This document shows, one piece after another, positions 8,939-18,460 of a stretch of DNA of 64,000 nucleotides (its first letter is position 1; each line of letters begins with the position of its first letter). The notes under the pieces are model-generated. The model ran no database searches. It was not told where the DNA came from and saw only the letters and a list, made by a program, of their open reading frames with translations. The stretch comes from Halomonas sp. CH40. Its GTDB lineage: Bacteria > Pseudomonadota > Gammaproteobacteria > Pseudomonadales > Halomonadaceae. The stretch is from the NCBI GenBank assembly GCA_041875495.1, contig CP112982.1:1922001-1986000 (forward strand), read 5' to 3'. Position numbers and translations under genes: made by a program.

Positions 8939-10139
8939 CGCTAGCCCCCTGGCGCAGCGCCTCACTCAGCGCACCCAGGCCGGCATCAACCATCAACGCA
9001 ATCAGCAAAATAGGCAGTGCGCCCAATAACACCATATCCATCGCAGCCTGCCCTAATCCTTGAAAAATGAATGAACCCAGCCCGCCCGCACCAATCAGTG
9101 CAGCGACAGCCGTCAGGCCAATCGCCTGCACCGCGGTAATCCTGATACCTTCGAGCAGAATGGGCAGTGCCAGAGGCACCCGTACCTGCCAGAAACGCTG
9201 TGAGGGATACATGCCCATGCCGCTGGCCGCATCCAGCACATCTGGGCTGACCGCCTCCAGGGCGACGTAGGTATTACGCACCATGGGCAACAAACTATAG
9301 ATAACCAGCGCCAGCAAGGCGGGCGTCCAACCAATACCCTGGATGCCCAAGGTGGCAGCAAAAGGCACATTGGCCGATACCCAGGCGAGAGGCGCCAGCA
9401 AGAGCCCGAACAGCGCCAGGCTGGGAATGGTCTGGAAAAAGTTCAGTAACGCAAAGGCACCGCGCTGAATGGCACGGTAGCGGCGGATCAGTAACGCCAG
9501 GATGATTCCCAGCACAATGCTGACGCCTACGGCAATCGACACCATGGCAAGATGCTCACTGAAAGCAAGCCAGAAGGCCTCTTCGCGGGCCTGGAACTCC
9601 TGCACCAGTGCCAAACGATCCAGCCACAGTGACGCACATAGCCACCACAGCCCGCCAACACCCAGCATGACCAGCGCTATCCAGAACCTAGACAATGCCA
9701 ATCGCAAACGCAGTTCCACCAGCGCCAGCATGGCACAGAACAGCACCACCCAGTACGCGGCCCCCGCACTCAGGCGTGCCTGGGGCATTTGTGAGTCAAT
9801 CAGAGCGGCACTGGCTGCCATCAAGCCAAAAGGCATCAACAGCAGTAGCAAGGTAATTGCTGCCAGCTGAGACAACAGGTTCAAGCGTGAATGCGTCGGC
9901 TGCCAGGCCATCAAGAGCACGAAGAGTAAAAGCAGCGATGCCAGCGCGCCACCCACCCACCCGAAAGCCTCCCAGCTGGCGTAGCCGCTGCCAGCCACAA
10001 TCCTGTTAGCCGCGACACTGACGCTATCCAAGCCCCAGAGCGCCACCAACATGACGATAGACAACAGGGTCATCACCCAGTTTGGGCGGCCTTTTATCCA
10101 TCCTTTACTCTGCATGGGTAGCGCATCCATTAACGGCAT
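8931..10139 (-). CDS. yehY: Betaine-type ABC transporter permease, large (YehY-like)
   Basis: Second permease of the transporter, 402 aa. An extra N-terminal half of about 190 residues carries several membrane spans. The BPD_transp permease domain follows (about 190-395), with the coupling motif ASGMGMYPSQRFWQVRVPLA. This two-part layout is typical of YehY and distinguishes it from the short YehW. The start codon at 10139 has only a weak GGAAACT upstream; the next ATG, three codons in, is also possible. Co-transcribed with the ATPase (8-nt overlap) and the binding-protein gene upstream (44-nt gap). Confidence 0.84.
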   Translation of the reverse strand: MPLMDALPMQSKGWIKGRPNWVMTLLSIVMLVALWGLDSVSVAANRIVAGSGYASWEAFGWVGGALASLLLLFVLLMAWQPTHSRLNLLSQLAAITLLLLLMPFGLMAASAALIDSQMPQARLSAGAAYWVVLFCAMLALVELRLRLALSRFWIALVMLGVGGLWWLCASLWLDRLALVQEFQAREEAFWLAFSEHLAMVSIAVGVSIVLGIILALLIRRYRAIQRGAFALLNFFQTIPSLALFGLLLAPLAWVSANVPFAATLGIQGIGWTPALLALVIYSLLPMVRNTYVALEAVSPDVLDAASGMGMYPSQRFWQVRVPLALPILLEGIRITAVQAIGLTAVAALIGAGGLGSFIFQGLGQAAMDMVLLGALPILLIALMVDAGLGALSEALRQGASDD

Positions 10140-10183
10140 ACAGATTAAGTTTCCATTTCATTCGGGCTTTTTAGGCAGCAGGG

Positions 10184-11107
10184 CTAAGGATCAATAGCAT
10201 CAATGTAGTCTGCGGCCACTGCCTCAGCAGACAAGCCATTGACAGCCACATCAGCATTCAGACGTTGCAGCGTTTCCAGATCCAGTGTCGCAAAAACCTC
10301 ATTCAGTGCCGGCTCAATTTGCGGATAAGCGTCCAGGGTTTCTTCACGAATGACAGGCGCTGGCTGGTAGACCGGCTGAACGCCCAGCGAATCTTCCAAC
10401 ACCACCAGACCCAAGGCACTCAGGCCGCCGTCGGTACCATAGGTCATGGCAGCGTTAACACCACTGGCCTGCTGAGCGGCCGCGCGCATGGTAGCGGCGG
10501 TATTGCCTCCAGAAAGCACCAGCAGCTGATCTTCATCAAGCTCAAAGCCATAGGCCGACTGGAAGGCTGGCAGAGCCTGTTCGGATTCAACAAACTCAGC
10601 GCTGGCAGCAAATTTGAACTCACCGCCATCGGCCAGATACTCAGCGAGGTCTTCCAGGGTTTCCAGGTTATGAGCGTCAGCCACATCGGCACGCACACTC
10701 ATTGCCCAGGTGTTATTGGCACTGGCAGGTGAAAGCCAGATCAGGTCATTGTCAGCATCACGCTGCTTGACTGTCTCGAAAGCCTCGTCGGCTTTATTCC
10801 ATACGGGGCTATCGGTCATATCAAAAAAGAAAGCCCCATTACCGGTGTATTCCGGGTAAAGATCAATCTCTCCGGCCAGCAGCGCCCCTCGGACGACACT
10901 GGTACCGCCCAGCTGAAGGCGCTTTTCCACAGGAATGTCATGGCGTTCAAGGGTCTGGGCAATCAACTGCCCCAGCACGGCGCCTTCGGTATCAATTTTT
11001 GACGCCACCACCACAGCATCGTCAGCCTGGGCGGTCAGCATCGCCTGAGAAGAAAGAACGGCCAACGCGAGTACGCCAGCTGCCAGGCGTTTAGGTGTCT
11101 GGTACAT
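10184..11107 (-). CDS. osmF: Osmoprotectant-binding periplasmic protein (OsmF/YehZ-like)
   Basis: Periplasmic substrate-binding protein of the OpuAC/OsmF family, 307 aa. The start at 11107 (MYQTPKRLAAG) is chosen because AAGGA lies 8 nt upstream; it gives a clean Sec signal peptide cut after AQA (about residue 28). Family motifs include ASKIDTEGAVLGQLIA, LQLGGTSVVRGALLAGEID and DLYPEYTGNG. The ligand is a betaine or similar quaternary amine by family, but specificity cannot be read here. First gene of the operon. A long palindrome at 11139-11205 sits immediately upstream and may be either the cysS terminator or a control element. Confidence 0.86.
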   Translation of the reverse strand: MYQTPKRLAAGVLALAVLSSQAMLTAQADDAVVVASKIDTEGAVLGQLIAQTLERHDIPVEKRLQLGGTSVVRGALLAGEIDLYPEYTGNGAFFFDMTDSPVWNKADEAFETVKQRDADNDLIWLSPASANNTWAMSVRADVADAHNLETLEDLAEYLADGGEFKFAASAEFVESEQALPAFQSAYGFELDEDQLLVLSGGNTAATMRAAAQQASGVNAAMTYGTDGGLSALGLVVLEDSLGVQPVYQPAPVIREETLDAYPQIEPALNEVFATLDLETLQRLNADVAVNGLSAEAVAADYIDAIDP

Positions 11108-11138
11108 ATTCATGATCCTTCTGATGAGTTGCCTCAAA

Positions 11139-11205
11139 GCGGGTTTTATGGCTCGCTGTCAATGATCCACGTGTGATGAATCATTACAGTGAGTATAAAA
11201 CCCGC
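11139..11205. repeat. 67-nt imperfect palindrome between cysS and osmF
   Basis: The arms begin with a perfect 11-bp inverted repeat, GCGGGTTTTAT (11139-11149) and ATAAAACCCGC (11195-11205). They continue inward as CTCGCTGT / ACAGTGAG (one mismatch) and AATGAT (11161-11166) / ATCATT (11180-11185). Transcribed, it would form a hairpin of about 25-28 bp just 32 nt upstream of the osmF start. Only a short T run follows it, so it is at best a weak intrinsic terminator. It could also be an operator or an mRNA processing/stability element. Confidence 0.75.
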
Positions 11206-11247
11206 CAGCGTTGAAGTCAGATTGACCATGTCAGATCGACCGCAGGA

Positions 11248-12666
11248 TTAGCGGGATTCCAGCACCCAGGTGGTACCTTCGCGGGAATCCTTGAGGATAA
11301 TGCCCTGCTCAGCCAGGGCGTCGCGGATACTATCTGCCAGGGCAAAGTCCTTGTTGGCCTTGGCTTCGGCACGCTGAGCGATTTTCGCTTCAATAGCAGC
11401 CTCATCCATGGGCGCTGATTGCCCTTGTCCGCCTTTCAAAAAAACGTCAGGCGCCTGCTGCAAAAGCCCCAGAATGCTGCCCAGTGACTTAAGCTCTGCC
11501 GCCAGACGGCTAGCCTGGGGGTCACCCGCTGCCTTGACGCGATTAAGCTCACGGGCCAGATCAAACATGGTAGACAGGGCTTCAGGCGTATTGAAGTCAT
11601 CATCCATGGCCGCCAGAAAACGCTGATGGTACTCGGAAGCCGCTGCACTTTCTTTATCAACCGCGCTTTCTGTATCAACCGTGCCTTGCTCAACGCCTTC
11701 CAGCGCGGTATAGAAACGCGTCAGTGACTTACGCGCTTCATTGAGGGCATCCGGGGCATAGTTGATCGGGCTGCGATAATGGCTGGCCACCAGCAGATAG
11801 CGCACCACTTCAGCATCATGCTCGGTCAGCACATCGCGGATAGTGAAGAAGTTACCCAGCGACTTGGACATTTTCTCCTGATTGACCCGCACGGCCCCGG
11901 CGTGCATCCAGGTCATCACAAAGGGCTTATCGTTGGCCGCTTCCGACTGAGCGATCTCGTTTTCGTGGTGGGGGAAGGTCAGATCTGGCCCGCCACCGTG
12001 AATATCAAAGGTATCTCCCAGGCAGCACTTGGACATCGCAGAGCATTCAATATGCCAGCCTGGTCGGCCGTTGCCCCAGGGCGAAGACCAATGAGCCTCG
12101 CCGGGTTTGGCGGCTTTCCAGAGCACAAAATCCAGCGGATCTTCCTTGCTGGCATCCACCTCGATACGTGCCCCTGAGCGCATGTCATCAAGGTTGCGGT
12201 TATTGAGCTTGCCGTAGCCCTCAAAGCGCCGCACTCGATAGTAGACATCGCCATTATCCGCGGCGTAAGCAAAGCCTTTCGCAATCAGGGTCTCGATCAT
12301 GGCAATAATATCGTCGATATGCCGAGTGGCCCTGGGCTCATGGTCCGGCCGCTGGACATACAGCCGTGCTTCGTCTTCGTGCATGGCGGCAATCATGCGC
12401 TCGGTCAGCGCATCAATACTTTCACCGTTCTCATCGGCCCGCTTGAGGATCTTGTCGTCAATATCGGTGATGTTACGCACATAATTGACTTCATACCCCT
12501 GCGCGCGCAGATAGCGGGTAATCACATCAAAGGCCACCATGACCCGGGCATGACCAAGATGGCAGTAGTCGTAGACGGTCATCCCGCACACGTACATACT
12601 GACCTTGCCCGGCTCCAGGGTGGTAAAAGCTTCCTTGCGACGTGTCAGGGTATTGTAAATCTGCAT
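11248..12666 (-). CDS. cysS: Cysteinyl-tRNA synthetase
   Basis: Charges tRNA-Cys with cysteine (class I aminoacyl-tRNA synthetase, cytoplasm). The 472-aa length is typical (E. coli 461). It has the signature HLGH (36-39), zinc ligands Cys27, Cys208, His233/His234 and the KMSKS loop (265-269). Its start lies 23 nt downstream of the glnS stop, so the two synthetases are probably one transcript. Confidence 0.97.
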   Translation of the reverse strand: MQIYNTLTRRKEAFTTLEPGKVSMYVCGMTVYDYCHLGHARVMVAFDVITRYLRAQGYEVNYVRNITDIDDKILKRADENGESIDALTERMIAAMHEDEARLYVQRPDHEPRATRHIDDIIAMIETLIAKGFAYAADNGDVYYRVRRFEGYGKLNNRNLDDMRSGARIEVDASKEDPLDFVLWKAAKPGEAHWSSPWGNGRPGWHIECSAMSKCCLGDTFDIHGGGPDLTFPHHENEIAQSEAANDKPFVMTWMHAGAVRVNQEKMSKSLGNFFTIRDVLTEHDAEVVRYLLVASHYRSPINYAPDALNEARKSLTRFYTALEGVEQGTVDTESAVDKESAAASEYHQRFLAAMDDDFNTPEALSTMFDLARELNRVKAAGDPQASRLAAELKSLGSILGLLQQAPDVFLKGGQGQSAPMDEAAIEAKIAQRAEAKANKDFALADSIRDALAEQGIILKDSREGTTWVLESR

Positions 12667-12689
12667 AGCACTTCCTTAGCCCTTGGTTA

Positions 12690-14369
12690 TTAGCCCTTCT
12701 GCTTGATTTTGGCCCAGCTATCTTTCAGGCCGACGGTGCGGTTGAAGACCAGTGCCTCAGGGGTCGAGGCGTGGCGATCCGCGCAGAAGTAGCCCACCCG
12801 TTCAAACTGGAAGCGTGATTCCGGCACTGCCTGGGCAAGGCTTGGCTCAGCAAAGGCATGCGTGACCGTCAGGGACTCTGGATTCAGATGTTCCAGGAAA
12901 TCGACGTCCTTGTCCTTGTCCGGCTGCTCTTCCAGAAAGAGGTTGTCATACAGGCGTACTTCCACCGAAATGCCGTGGCTGGCGCTGACCCAGTGAATAA
13001 CGCCTTTCACCTTGCGGCCTTCAGGGTTCTTGCCCAAGGTATCGAAGTCAACGCTGCAGTGCAGTTCGGTCACTTCGCCATGGGCATCCTTGATCACCTC
13101 ATCGCAGCGGATTACATAGCTGTTACGCAGGCGGACTTCCTTCCCCGGGGCCAGGCGGAAGAACTTCTTGGGTGCATCTTCCATGAAGTCATCCTGATCG
13201 ATATACAGCTCGCGGGTGAAGGGCACCTGGCGTACCGGCATATCTTCACGGGCTGGGTGGCCAGCGACTTCATACACTTCTTCGTGGTCTTCGGGTACGT
13301 TGGTCAGCACAACCTTCAGCGGCTTGAGCACGCACATGGCCCGTGGCGCGTTATCTTCCAGGTCAGAACGGATCGCGTGGGTCAGCATGGCGATATCCAC
13401 CAGGCCGCCATCGGCACGGGTCACGCCTATCATGTCGCAGAACTTGCGAATCGACGCAGCGGTATACCCCCGCCGCCGCATGCCTGAGATAGTCGGCATA
13501 CGCGGGTCATCCCAGCCGTCCACAATGCCTTCATCCACCAGCAGCTTGAGCTTACGCTTGGAAGTCAGGGTGTAGTTGAGGTTCAGGCGGGCAAACTCAA
13601 TCTGGCGCGGTTTGCAAGGCACCGGCAGATTATCCAGAAACCACTCATAAAGCGGGCGGTGGTCTTCAAATTCCAGGGTACAGATGGAATGGGTGATACC
13701 TTCGATGGCATCCGACTGACCGTGGGTGAAGTCATAGGAAGGATAGATCTTCCACTTGTCACCGGTCTGGTGATGCTCGGCATGGCGGATGCGGTAAAGA
13801 ATCGGGTCGCGCAGATTGATATTCGGCGAGGCCATATCAATTTTGGCGCGCAGGACTTTTTCACCTTCGGCAAACTCACCGGTGCGCATCCTCTCCAGCA
13901 GATCGAGATTTTCCTCGGCGCTACGCTCACGGTAAGGGCTGGGCCTGCCCGGCTCCGTCAGGGTGCCACGGTATTCGCGGATATCATCAGGCGACAGATC
14001 ATCAACGTAGGCCTTGCCGTTGCGGATCAGCTGCTGCGCCCAGGCATACAGCTGGTCAAAATAGTCCGAGGCAAAGCGCACCGGTCCGGCCCACTCAAAG
14101 CCCAACCAGCTGACGTCTTCCTTGATTGCATCAATGTAGGCCTGCTCTTCCTTGGCTGGGTTGGTATCATCAAAGCGCAGATGACAGTCACCACCCATCT
14201 GCTCCGCCAGGCCGAAATTGAGGCAGATTGATTTGGCATGGCCGATATGCAGAAAGCCATTGGGCTCTGGTGGAAAGCGCGTCACAATTTTCGTGACCTT
14301 GCCGCCCTCAATCTCTTCGCGTACCTGATTACGGATAAAATTCGGCGCTGGGGTGGTCTCGTTGGTCAT
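12690..14369 (-). CDS. glnS: Glutaminyl-tRNA synthetase
   Basis: Attaches glutamine to tRNA-Gln. 559 aa from the ATG at 14369 ([15 protein letters not shown]), which is the conserved N-terminus. An in-frame extension up to 14531 would run into the divergent ppiB gene and has no family support. Class I motifs: [15 protein letters not shown] (HIGH at 41-44) and the KMSKS equivalent LTSKRKL. The C-terminal beta-barrel anticodon-binding domains are complete. Direct glutaminylation means this organism need not rely only on GatCAB for Gln-tRNA. Confidence 0.96.
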   Translation of the reverse strand: MTNETTPAPNFIRNQVREEIEGGKVTKIVTRFPPEPNGFLHIGHAKSICLNFGLAEQMGGDCHLRFDDTNPAKEEQAYIDAIKEDVSWLGFEWAGPVRFASDYFDQLYAWAQQLIRNGKAYVDDLSPDDIREYRGTLTEPGRPSPYRERSAEENLDLLERMRTGEFAEGEKVLRAKIDMASPNINLRDPILYRIRHAEHHQTGDKWKIYPSYDFTHGQSDAIEGITHSICTLEFEDHRPLYEWFLDNLPVPCKPRQIEFARLNLNYTLTSKRKLKLLVDEGIVDGWDDPRMPTISGMRRRGYTAASIRKFCDMIGVTRADGGLVDIAMLTHAIRSDLEDNAPRAMCVLKPLKVVLTNVPEDHEEVYEVAGHPAREDMPVRQVPFTRELYIDQDDFMEDAPKKFFRLAPGKEVRLRNSYVIRCDEVIKDAHGEVTELHCSVDFDTLGKNPEGRKVKGVIHWVSASHGISVEVRLYDNLFLEEQPDKDKDVDFLEHLNPESLTVTHAFAEPSLAQAVPESRFQFERVGYFCADRHASTPEALVFNRTVGLKDSWAKIKQKG

Positions 14370-14432
14370 GGTGGCGTTGATAACCTCTAGGTGGATGACG
14401 TGCCGGGCTTCGCGCTGCCGAGCAAAAAGGCT

Positions 14433-14463
14433 ATTATAACGTGACACTTGCGCATAGCGCCAA
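14433..14463 (-). promoter_or_regulatory. Candidate sigma-70 promoter of glnS-cysS
   Basis: On the minus strand a -35-like TTGGCG (14458-14463) and a perfect -10 TATAAT (14433-14438) are separated by 19 nt, slightly long. It points at glnS, whose start is about 60 nt downstream, in the 127-nt divergent region shared with ppiB. Confidence 0.45.
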
Positions 14464-14496
14464 GGCGGACGTCCCTTATAACACAGGAATTTACTG

Positions 14497-14994
14497 ATGA
14501 TCGTATTACAGACCAACCACGGTGATATCACTATCGCGCTGAATCATGAAAAAGCGCCAGTGACGGCTGCCAACTTTGAACAGTATGTGCGCGACGGTTT
14601 TTACGACGGCACCCTCTTTCACCGCGTGATTGATGGCTTCATGGTGCAGGGCGGCGGCTTTGATCTGGAGTTCAACCAGAAGCCTACCCGTGACCCCATT
14701 GAAAACGAGGCAGACAATGGCCTCAAGAATACCAAGGGCACCCTGGCCATGGCGCGCACCCAGGACCCGCATTCTGCTTCATCGCAGTTTTTCATCAACG
14801 TCAATGACAACACCTTTCTTAACCACACCGGCAAGAACCTTCAGGGCTGGGGTTATGCGGTCTTTGCTGAAGTCGTTGACGGCATGGACGTGGTTGATGC
14901 CATCCGCAAGGTCAGCACCACCCGTCGTGGCATGCATGCCGATGTGCCCGCAGAAGATGTCGTAATCGAAAAGGCCTATATCAAGGAAGATTGA
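14497..14994 (+). CDS. ppiB: Peptidyl-prolyl cis-trans isomerase B (cyclophilin)
   Basis: Cytoplasmic cyclophilin, 165 aa (E. coli PpiB is 164). Complete cyclophilin fold with the active-site patterns [15 protein letters not shown] (Arg in FHR), SQFFIN and the conserved [16 protein letters not shown] near the end. It has no signal peptide, which separates it from periplasmic PpiA. Divergent from glnS and 56 nt upstream of lpxH; the ppiB-lpxH pairing is common in gammaproteobacteria. Confidence 0.96.
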   Translation: MIVLQTNHGDITIALNHEKAPVTAANFEQYVRDGFYDGTLFHRVIDGFMVQGGGFDLEFNQKPTRDPIENEADNGLKNTKGTLAMARTQDPHSASSQFFINVNDNTFLNHTGKNLQGWGYAVFAEVVDGMDVVDAIRKVSTTRRGMHADVPAEDVVIEKAYIKED

Positions 14995-15050
14995 TCCAGG
15001 CAGGCCATTGCCGTCTTTGCTAATCACCCTCAACCACCCTGGAGCACTTG

Positions 15051-15815
15051 ATGCGTACGCTGTTAATTGCTGATCTTCACCTGAGTGAGCACACCCCAGA
15101 GATCACTCAGGGGTTTGTTGACTATGTATCCACCACCGCATCAGGTGCCGAAGCGCTGTATATTCTCGGCGACCTGTTCGATGCCTGGATTGGTGACGAT
15201 CTGCTGGCCACCCCACACCCCATGGCGGAGGTGGCCACCAGGGTGGCCAAGGCACTAGAGGCACTGGCAGAAAGCGGCACAGCCGTCTATCTGATGCATG
15301 GTAACCGTGACTTCCTGATCGGCGAACGCTTTATTAACGCCTGTAAGGCAAGTCTGCTACCTGATGTGCAGGAAAGCGAGCTGCACGGCATTCCAGTGGT
15401 CTTGATGCACGGTGATAGCCTGTGTACCCGCGATGAGTCTTATATGGCGTTTCGCCAGCAGTCCCGCGACCCGCAATGGCAGGCGCAGATGCTTGCCTTG
15501 CCATTGGAACAGCGCCTTGAACTGGCGAAGAGCCTGCGCCAGCAGTCCGATAGCGCCAATGCCGACAAAGCCGATGACATCATGGATGTCACCTCAAGCG
15601 AAGTGATCAGGGTCATGGCAGAGCACGGGGTAACCACCCTGATCCATGGCCACACCCATCGCCCCAAGGTACACGACATGACAGTCGAGGATATCCCCGC
15701 CAAACGCTACGTACTTGGCGATTGGGATGCTCGGCATGGCTGGGATATCGTGATTGAAGAAGGCGCCAGGACACCGCAACTGCGCCAGTTTGATATCACA
15801 CGCCCACCTCAGTGA
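15051..15815 (+). CDS. lpxH: UDP-2,3-diacylglucosamine diphosphatase LpxH
   Basis: Hydrolyses UDP-2,3-diacylglucosamine to lipid X in lipid A synthesis; peripheral membrane metallophosphoesterase. All metal motifs are visible: ADLHL (Asp8, His10), GDLFD (Asp41), HGNRD (His83-Asp87), HGDSL and the C-terminal HGHTHRP. The 254-aa length fits. ATG at 15051 is preferred over the TTG just before it; GGAG lies 7-10 nt upstream. Confidence 0.95.
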   Translation: MRTLLIADLHLSEHTPEITQGFVDYVSTTASGAEALYILGDLFDAWIGDDLLATPHPMAEVATRVAKALEALAESGTAVYLMHGNRDFLIGERFINACKASLLPDVQESELHGIPVVLMHGDSLCTRDESYMAFRQQSRDPQWQAQMLALPLEQRLELAKSLRQQSDSANADKADDIMDVTSSEVIRVMAEHGVTTLIHGHTHRPKVHDMTVEDIPAKRYVLGDWDARHGWDIVIEEGARTPQLRQFDITRPPQ

Positions 15816-15844
15816 TGACGATATAAGCCCGCCTGCCAAAACAG

Positions 15845-15885
15845 AACCGCCCTGCTGATATTATCAACAGGGCGGTTTTCTTTTA
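15845..15885 (+). terminator. Intrinsic terminator after lpxH (probably bidirectional)
   Basis: Stem AACCGCCCTG (15845-15854) / CAGGGCGGTT (15868-15877) with additional inner pairing, followed by TTCTTTT. On the minus strand the same stem also serves the convergent ppiD gene, though with a weaker T tract. Confidence 0.85.
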
Positions 15886-15906
15886 CTGCAACGTTTTCAG
15901 TCAGGT

Positions 15907-17721
15907 TTAACGGCGCACAATCTCAGCTTCACTGTAGAGATGCTCAACCAGCCCCTGAATGACCGATTGGGCGCGCAGCTGCTCAACCATTTGAGCGACA
16001 AACCGCTCACTCTGTTCGTCCACTTCGCCAGGCATCACTTCATCGAGTGCTACCAGAGCAACGCCTTGAGGCAGTTCAACAATATCCAACACGGCTTCAC
16101 CGTCCTCGGGATGCGGCAGACGGAAGACAGCTTGCACCAGGCTATTGGGCACGGTTGTTTGCTGCTCTCTGGCAATGTTATCAGCATTGAGCCAATCAAT
16201 AGAGGTATCATCCCCGGCGCTTTCCAGCATGCGCTCAGCCTGTGCAACCAGTGCTTGCTGCTCAGCCTGCGCTGTCACCGCCGCCTCTACTTCATCGCGC
16301 ACCTCTTCAAGCGGTAGCTGGGTGGCTTCGCGGTGCTCTGCCACGCGCAGCACCATACGACGATCATTATCCAGTTCGATGACTTCACTGTTGTAGCGCT
16401 CTTCCAGCACGTCATCACTGAAAGCCGCATCCATCACACCCGGCTCTGAAAGAATGCCGCTGCCTTCATTACGCGCCAGCCAATCACTTTGTTCTACGCT
16501 CAAACCGATATCGTCAGCAACACTTTGCAGGTCATCAGCGGCGAAGCTTTCGTCAATCAATTGCTGAACACGCTGGTTGAAGTCATCATTAACCGCTTCC
16601 AGGGCCAGTTGCTCACGCAGTGCATCGCGCTGCTGCTCAAAAGGCGGACGGTCAATGTCGGTGACCTTGATGATATGCAGGGCGTCATCCATCTCGACAA
16701 CAGAAGAGACTTCATCTTCCTGAAGCGAAAAAGCAGCCTCGTCAAAGGCATCACCAAAGAAACCACGGCTGATCTCGCCCAGGTCGCCACCGTTTTCAGC
16801 GCTCACTGTGTCATCTGAAAAGCGCGCAGCCGTGTCGGCAAAACTCTCGCCTTCTTCAAGGGCTGCCAACGCCTGCTCAGCGGCCGCCTGGGCTTCTTCA
16901 CGGCTACGCTCGTCACCAAAGGTAATCATGATGTGGGCAACGCGCCGATCGGCATCATCGTTCCGGTTACGCCAGGCATCACGTAGCTGCTGTTCATCAA
17001 TCTCGACGCTGTCAGCCATTTCCTGGCGATCAATCACCACATACTCAAGAAGGACCTGTTCGGGGCGCTCAAAGCGTTCGCTATTGGCCGCGTAGTAGTC
17101 TTCTATTTGCGCCTGAGTGATGGTGACATCTTCTTCGAGGTCTTCAGCTGTCAGCACGCTATAACGAAAGCTGCGCTGCTGGCGCTGGAGGGCTGCCAGA
17201 CGCTGCTGTTCAGACTCAAGGCTAAAGTCACTAAAGGCCATACCCTGCTGCAACTGGCGGCGTTTGATATCGACGCGCAGCTCATCACGGAACGATAGCG
17301 GCGTATAACCGGCGCTGGCCAGGCGGTTACGAAACAGCTCGGTGGAAAACTGGCCTTGCTGATCCTGAAACTCAGGCAGGTTAACAATCAGCTGATCCAG
17401 TTGCTGTTCAGAGACGTAAAAACCGCCTTCTTCCGCATAGTGGGTCAGTAGCTGCTGGGTAATTAACTGATCAAGCACATCGTTGCGCAGCGCGCGCTCC
17501 TGCTCTGCCGGAACTTGGCCTGAGCGCATGGCGCGCTGGACTTCCAGCTCTACCTGCTGACGCGTGATGGAATCACCATTAACTTCTACCACTTCATCAG
17601 GGTCGGTGCCAAAGAGGGTAAACAGTGACTCCACCCCAAACAGCGCCATGGCGGCAACCACAACGCCGATAATGATCTTGGCTCCCCAACTTTTCGAGCC
17701 ATCTCGGATACTTTGCAGCAT
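15907..17721 (-). CDS. ppiD: Periplasmic folding chaperone PpiD
   Basis: Inner-membrane-anchored periplasmic chaperone with a SurA_N-like region and a parvulin domain; works on newly exported proteins at the SecYEG exit. 604 aa. N-terminal anchor at 14-36, then a SurA_N-type region (about 40-190). The parvulin-like domain (about 255-360) is recognised by RVAHIMI, FADTAARFSDD, GGDLGEISRGFF and HIIKVTDI. It closes the lon-hupB-ppiD series found in many gammaproteobacteria. It ends opposite the lpxH terminator. Confidence 0.93.
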   Translation of the reverse strand: MLQSIRDGSKSWGAKIIIGVVVAAMALFGVESLFTLFGTDPDEVVEVNGDSITRQQVELEVQRAMRSGQVPAEQERALRNDVLDQLITQQLLTHYAEEGGFYVSEQQLDQLIVNLPEFQDQQGQFSTELFRNRLASAGYTPLSFRDELRVDIKRRQLQQGMAFSDFSLESEQQRLAALQRQQRSFRYSVLTAEDLEEDVTITQAQIEDYYAANSERFERPEQVLLEYVVIDRQEMADSVEIDEQQLRDAWRNRNDDADRRVAHIMITFGDERSREEAQAAAEQALAALEEGESFADTAARFSDDTVSAENGGDLGEISRGFFGDAFDEAAFSLQEDEVSSVVEMDDALHIIKVTDIDRPPFEQQRDALREQLALEAVNDDFNQRVQQLIDESFAADDLQSVADDIGLSVEQSDWLARNEGSGILSEPGVMDAAFSDDVLEERYNSEVIELDNDRRMVLRVAEHREATQLPLEEVRDEVEAAVTAQAEQQALVAQAERMLESAGDDTSIDWLNADNIAREQQTTVPNSLVQAVFRLPHPEDGEAVLDIVELPQGVALVALDEVMPGEVDEQSERFVAQMVEQLRAQSVIQGLVEHLYSEAEIVRR

Positions 17722-17840
17722 GTTAGCCTCGGTTCAAACAGATAAACGGTTTACTACAAAACAGTTCAGTAACACTAAGGTTCAGGGCATCACCTGCAAC
17801 CATCATGACTTAAAACCACGTGCATAAAAACCACGGGCAT

Positions 17841-17878
17841 AAAAAAACATGGGCGCATCGTTTGCACGACGCGCCCAT
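17841..17878 (-). terminator. Intrinsic terminator of hupB
   Basis: Read on the minus strand, ATGGGCGCGTCG pairs with CGATGCGCCCAT around a TGCAAA loop and is followed by GTTTTTTT. It lies 23 nt after the hupB stop and separates hupB from ppiD transcription. Confidence 0.88.
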
Positions 17879-17900
17879 AAGATGCCTCAGAACAACCGGA

Positions 17901-18173
17901 TCAGTTGACGGCGTCTTTAAGTGCCTTGCCTGCTTTAAAGCTGGGTACCTTGGCAGCACTGATTTCAATCGGCTGGCCAGTTTGCGGATTGCGGCCGGTA
18001 CGAGCAGCGCGCTCTTTAATCGTAAAGGTACCAAATCCTACCAGTGAAACGCTCTCGCCCTGCTTGAGGCTTTCAGTGACAGACTCCACCATGGCATCCA
18101 ATGCGCGGGTTGCCGCTGCCTTGGAAATATCAGCAGATGCGGCAATGGCTTCAATCAGCTCAGACTTATTCAC
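17901..18173 (-). CDS. hupB: DNA-binding protein HU-beta
   Basis: Small nucleoid protein that bends DNA without sequence specificity. 90 aa, the standard HU length. The family signature [21 protein letters not shown] (split here: GFGTF, then [12 protein letters not shown] with the DNA-arm Pro) is complete. Start is GTG at 18173, 2-3 nt after a purine-rich AAGGGGTGAAGT. It has its own strong promoter (18254-18283) and terminator, so it is a separate unit between lon and ppiD. Confidence 0.97.
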   Translation of the reverse strand: MNKSELIEAIAASADISKAAATRALDAMVESVTESLKQGESVSLVGFGTFTIKERAARTGRNPQTGQPIEISAAKVPSFKAGKALKDAVN

Positions 18174-18253
18174 ACTTCACCCCTTGACTGTTTCAAAAAT
18201 GGCTCTGAACGGTATGGTCACCGGTTGGATCGACGAACAAAGCATAGCTGCGT

Positions 18254-18283
18254 TTTATAGCAATGCAGAGATTCACCTGTCAA
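18254..18283 (-). promoter_or_regulatory. Sigma-70 promoter of hupB
   Basis: Near-perfect consensus on the minus strand: TTGACA (18278-18283), 18-nt spacer, TATAAA (18254-18259). The transcript would start around 18247 with a leader of about 70 nt before the GTG start of hupB. Confidence 0.8.
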
Positions 18284-18329
18284 GCGACCATACGATAAAA
18301 CGCCCGCCATACAAGGCGTTGGGCGCACT

Positions 18330-18380
18330 ATTCAAAATTTCTTGTTACAATTTCTTGATACTTACAATTTCTGGATACTT
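18330..18380 (-). repeat. Tandem 17-bp repeats upstream of the hupB promoter
   Basis: Two directly adjacent 17-bp units, ACAATTTCTTGATACTT (18347-18363) and ACAATTTCTGGATACTT (18364-18380), differ at one base. A degenerate third copy (AAAATTTCTTGTT, 18334-18346) abuts them. The block is AT-rich and lies about 50-100 nt upstream of the hupB -35 box, between lon and hupB, so it could be a regulator or nucleoid-protein binding array. Confidence 0.75.
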
Positions 18381-18460
18381 TTTACAAACGTTTATGGTTA
18401 CAGCCAGCCTCAATATCTCAGCTTGCTAAGTTGACTACTACCGAGTCAACCAGTGCCGAA

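Noticed and set aside
14370..14531. Upstream in-frame extension of glnS
   Set aside because: It crosses the divergent ppiB start and contains no conserved sequence; ATG 14369 gives the family N-terminus.
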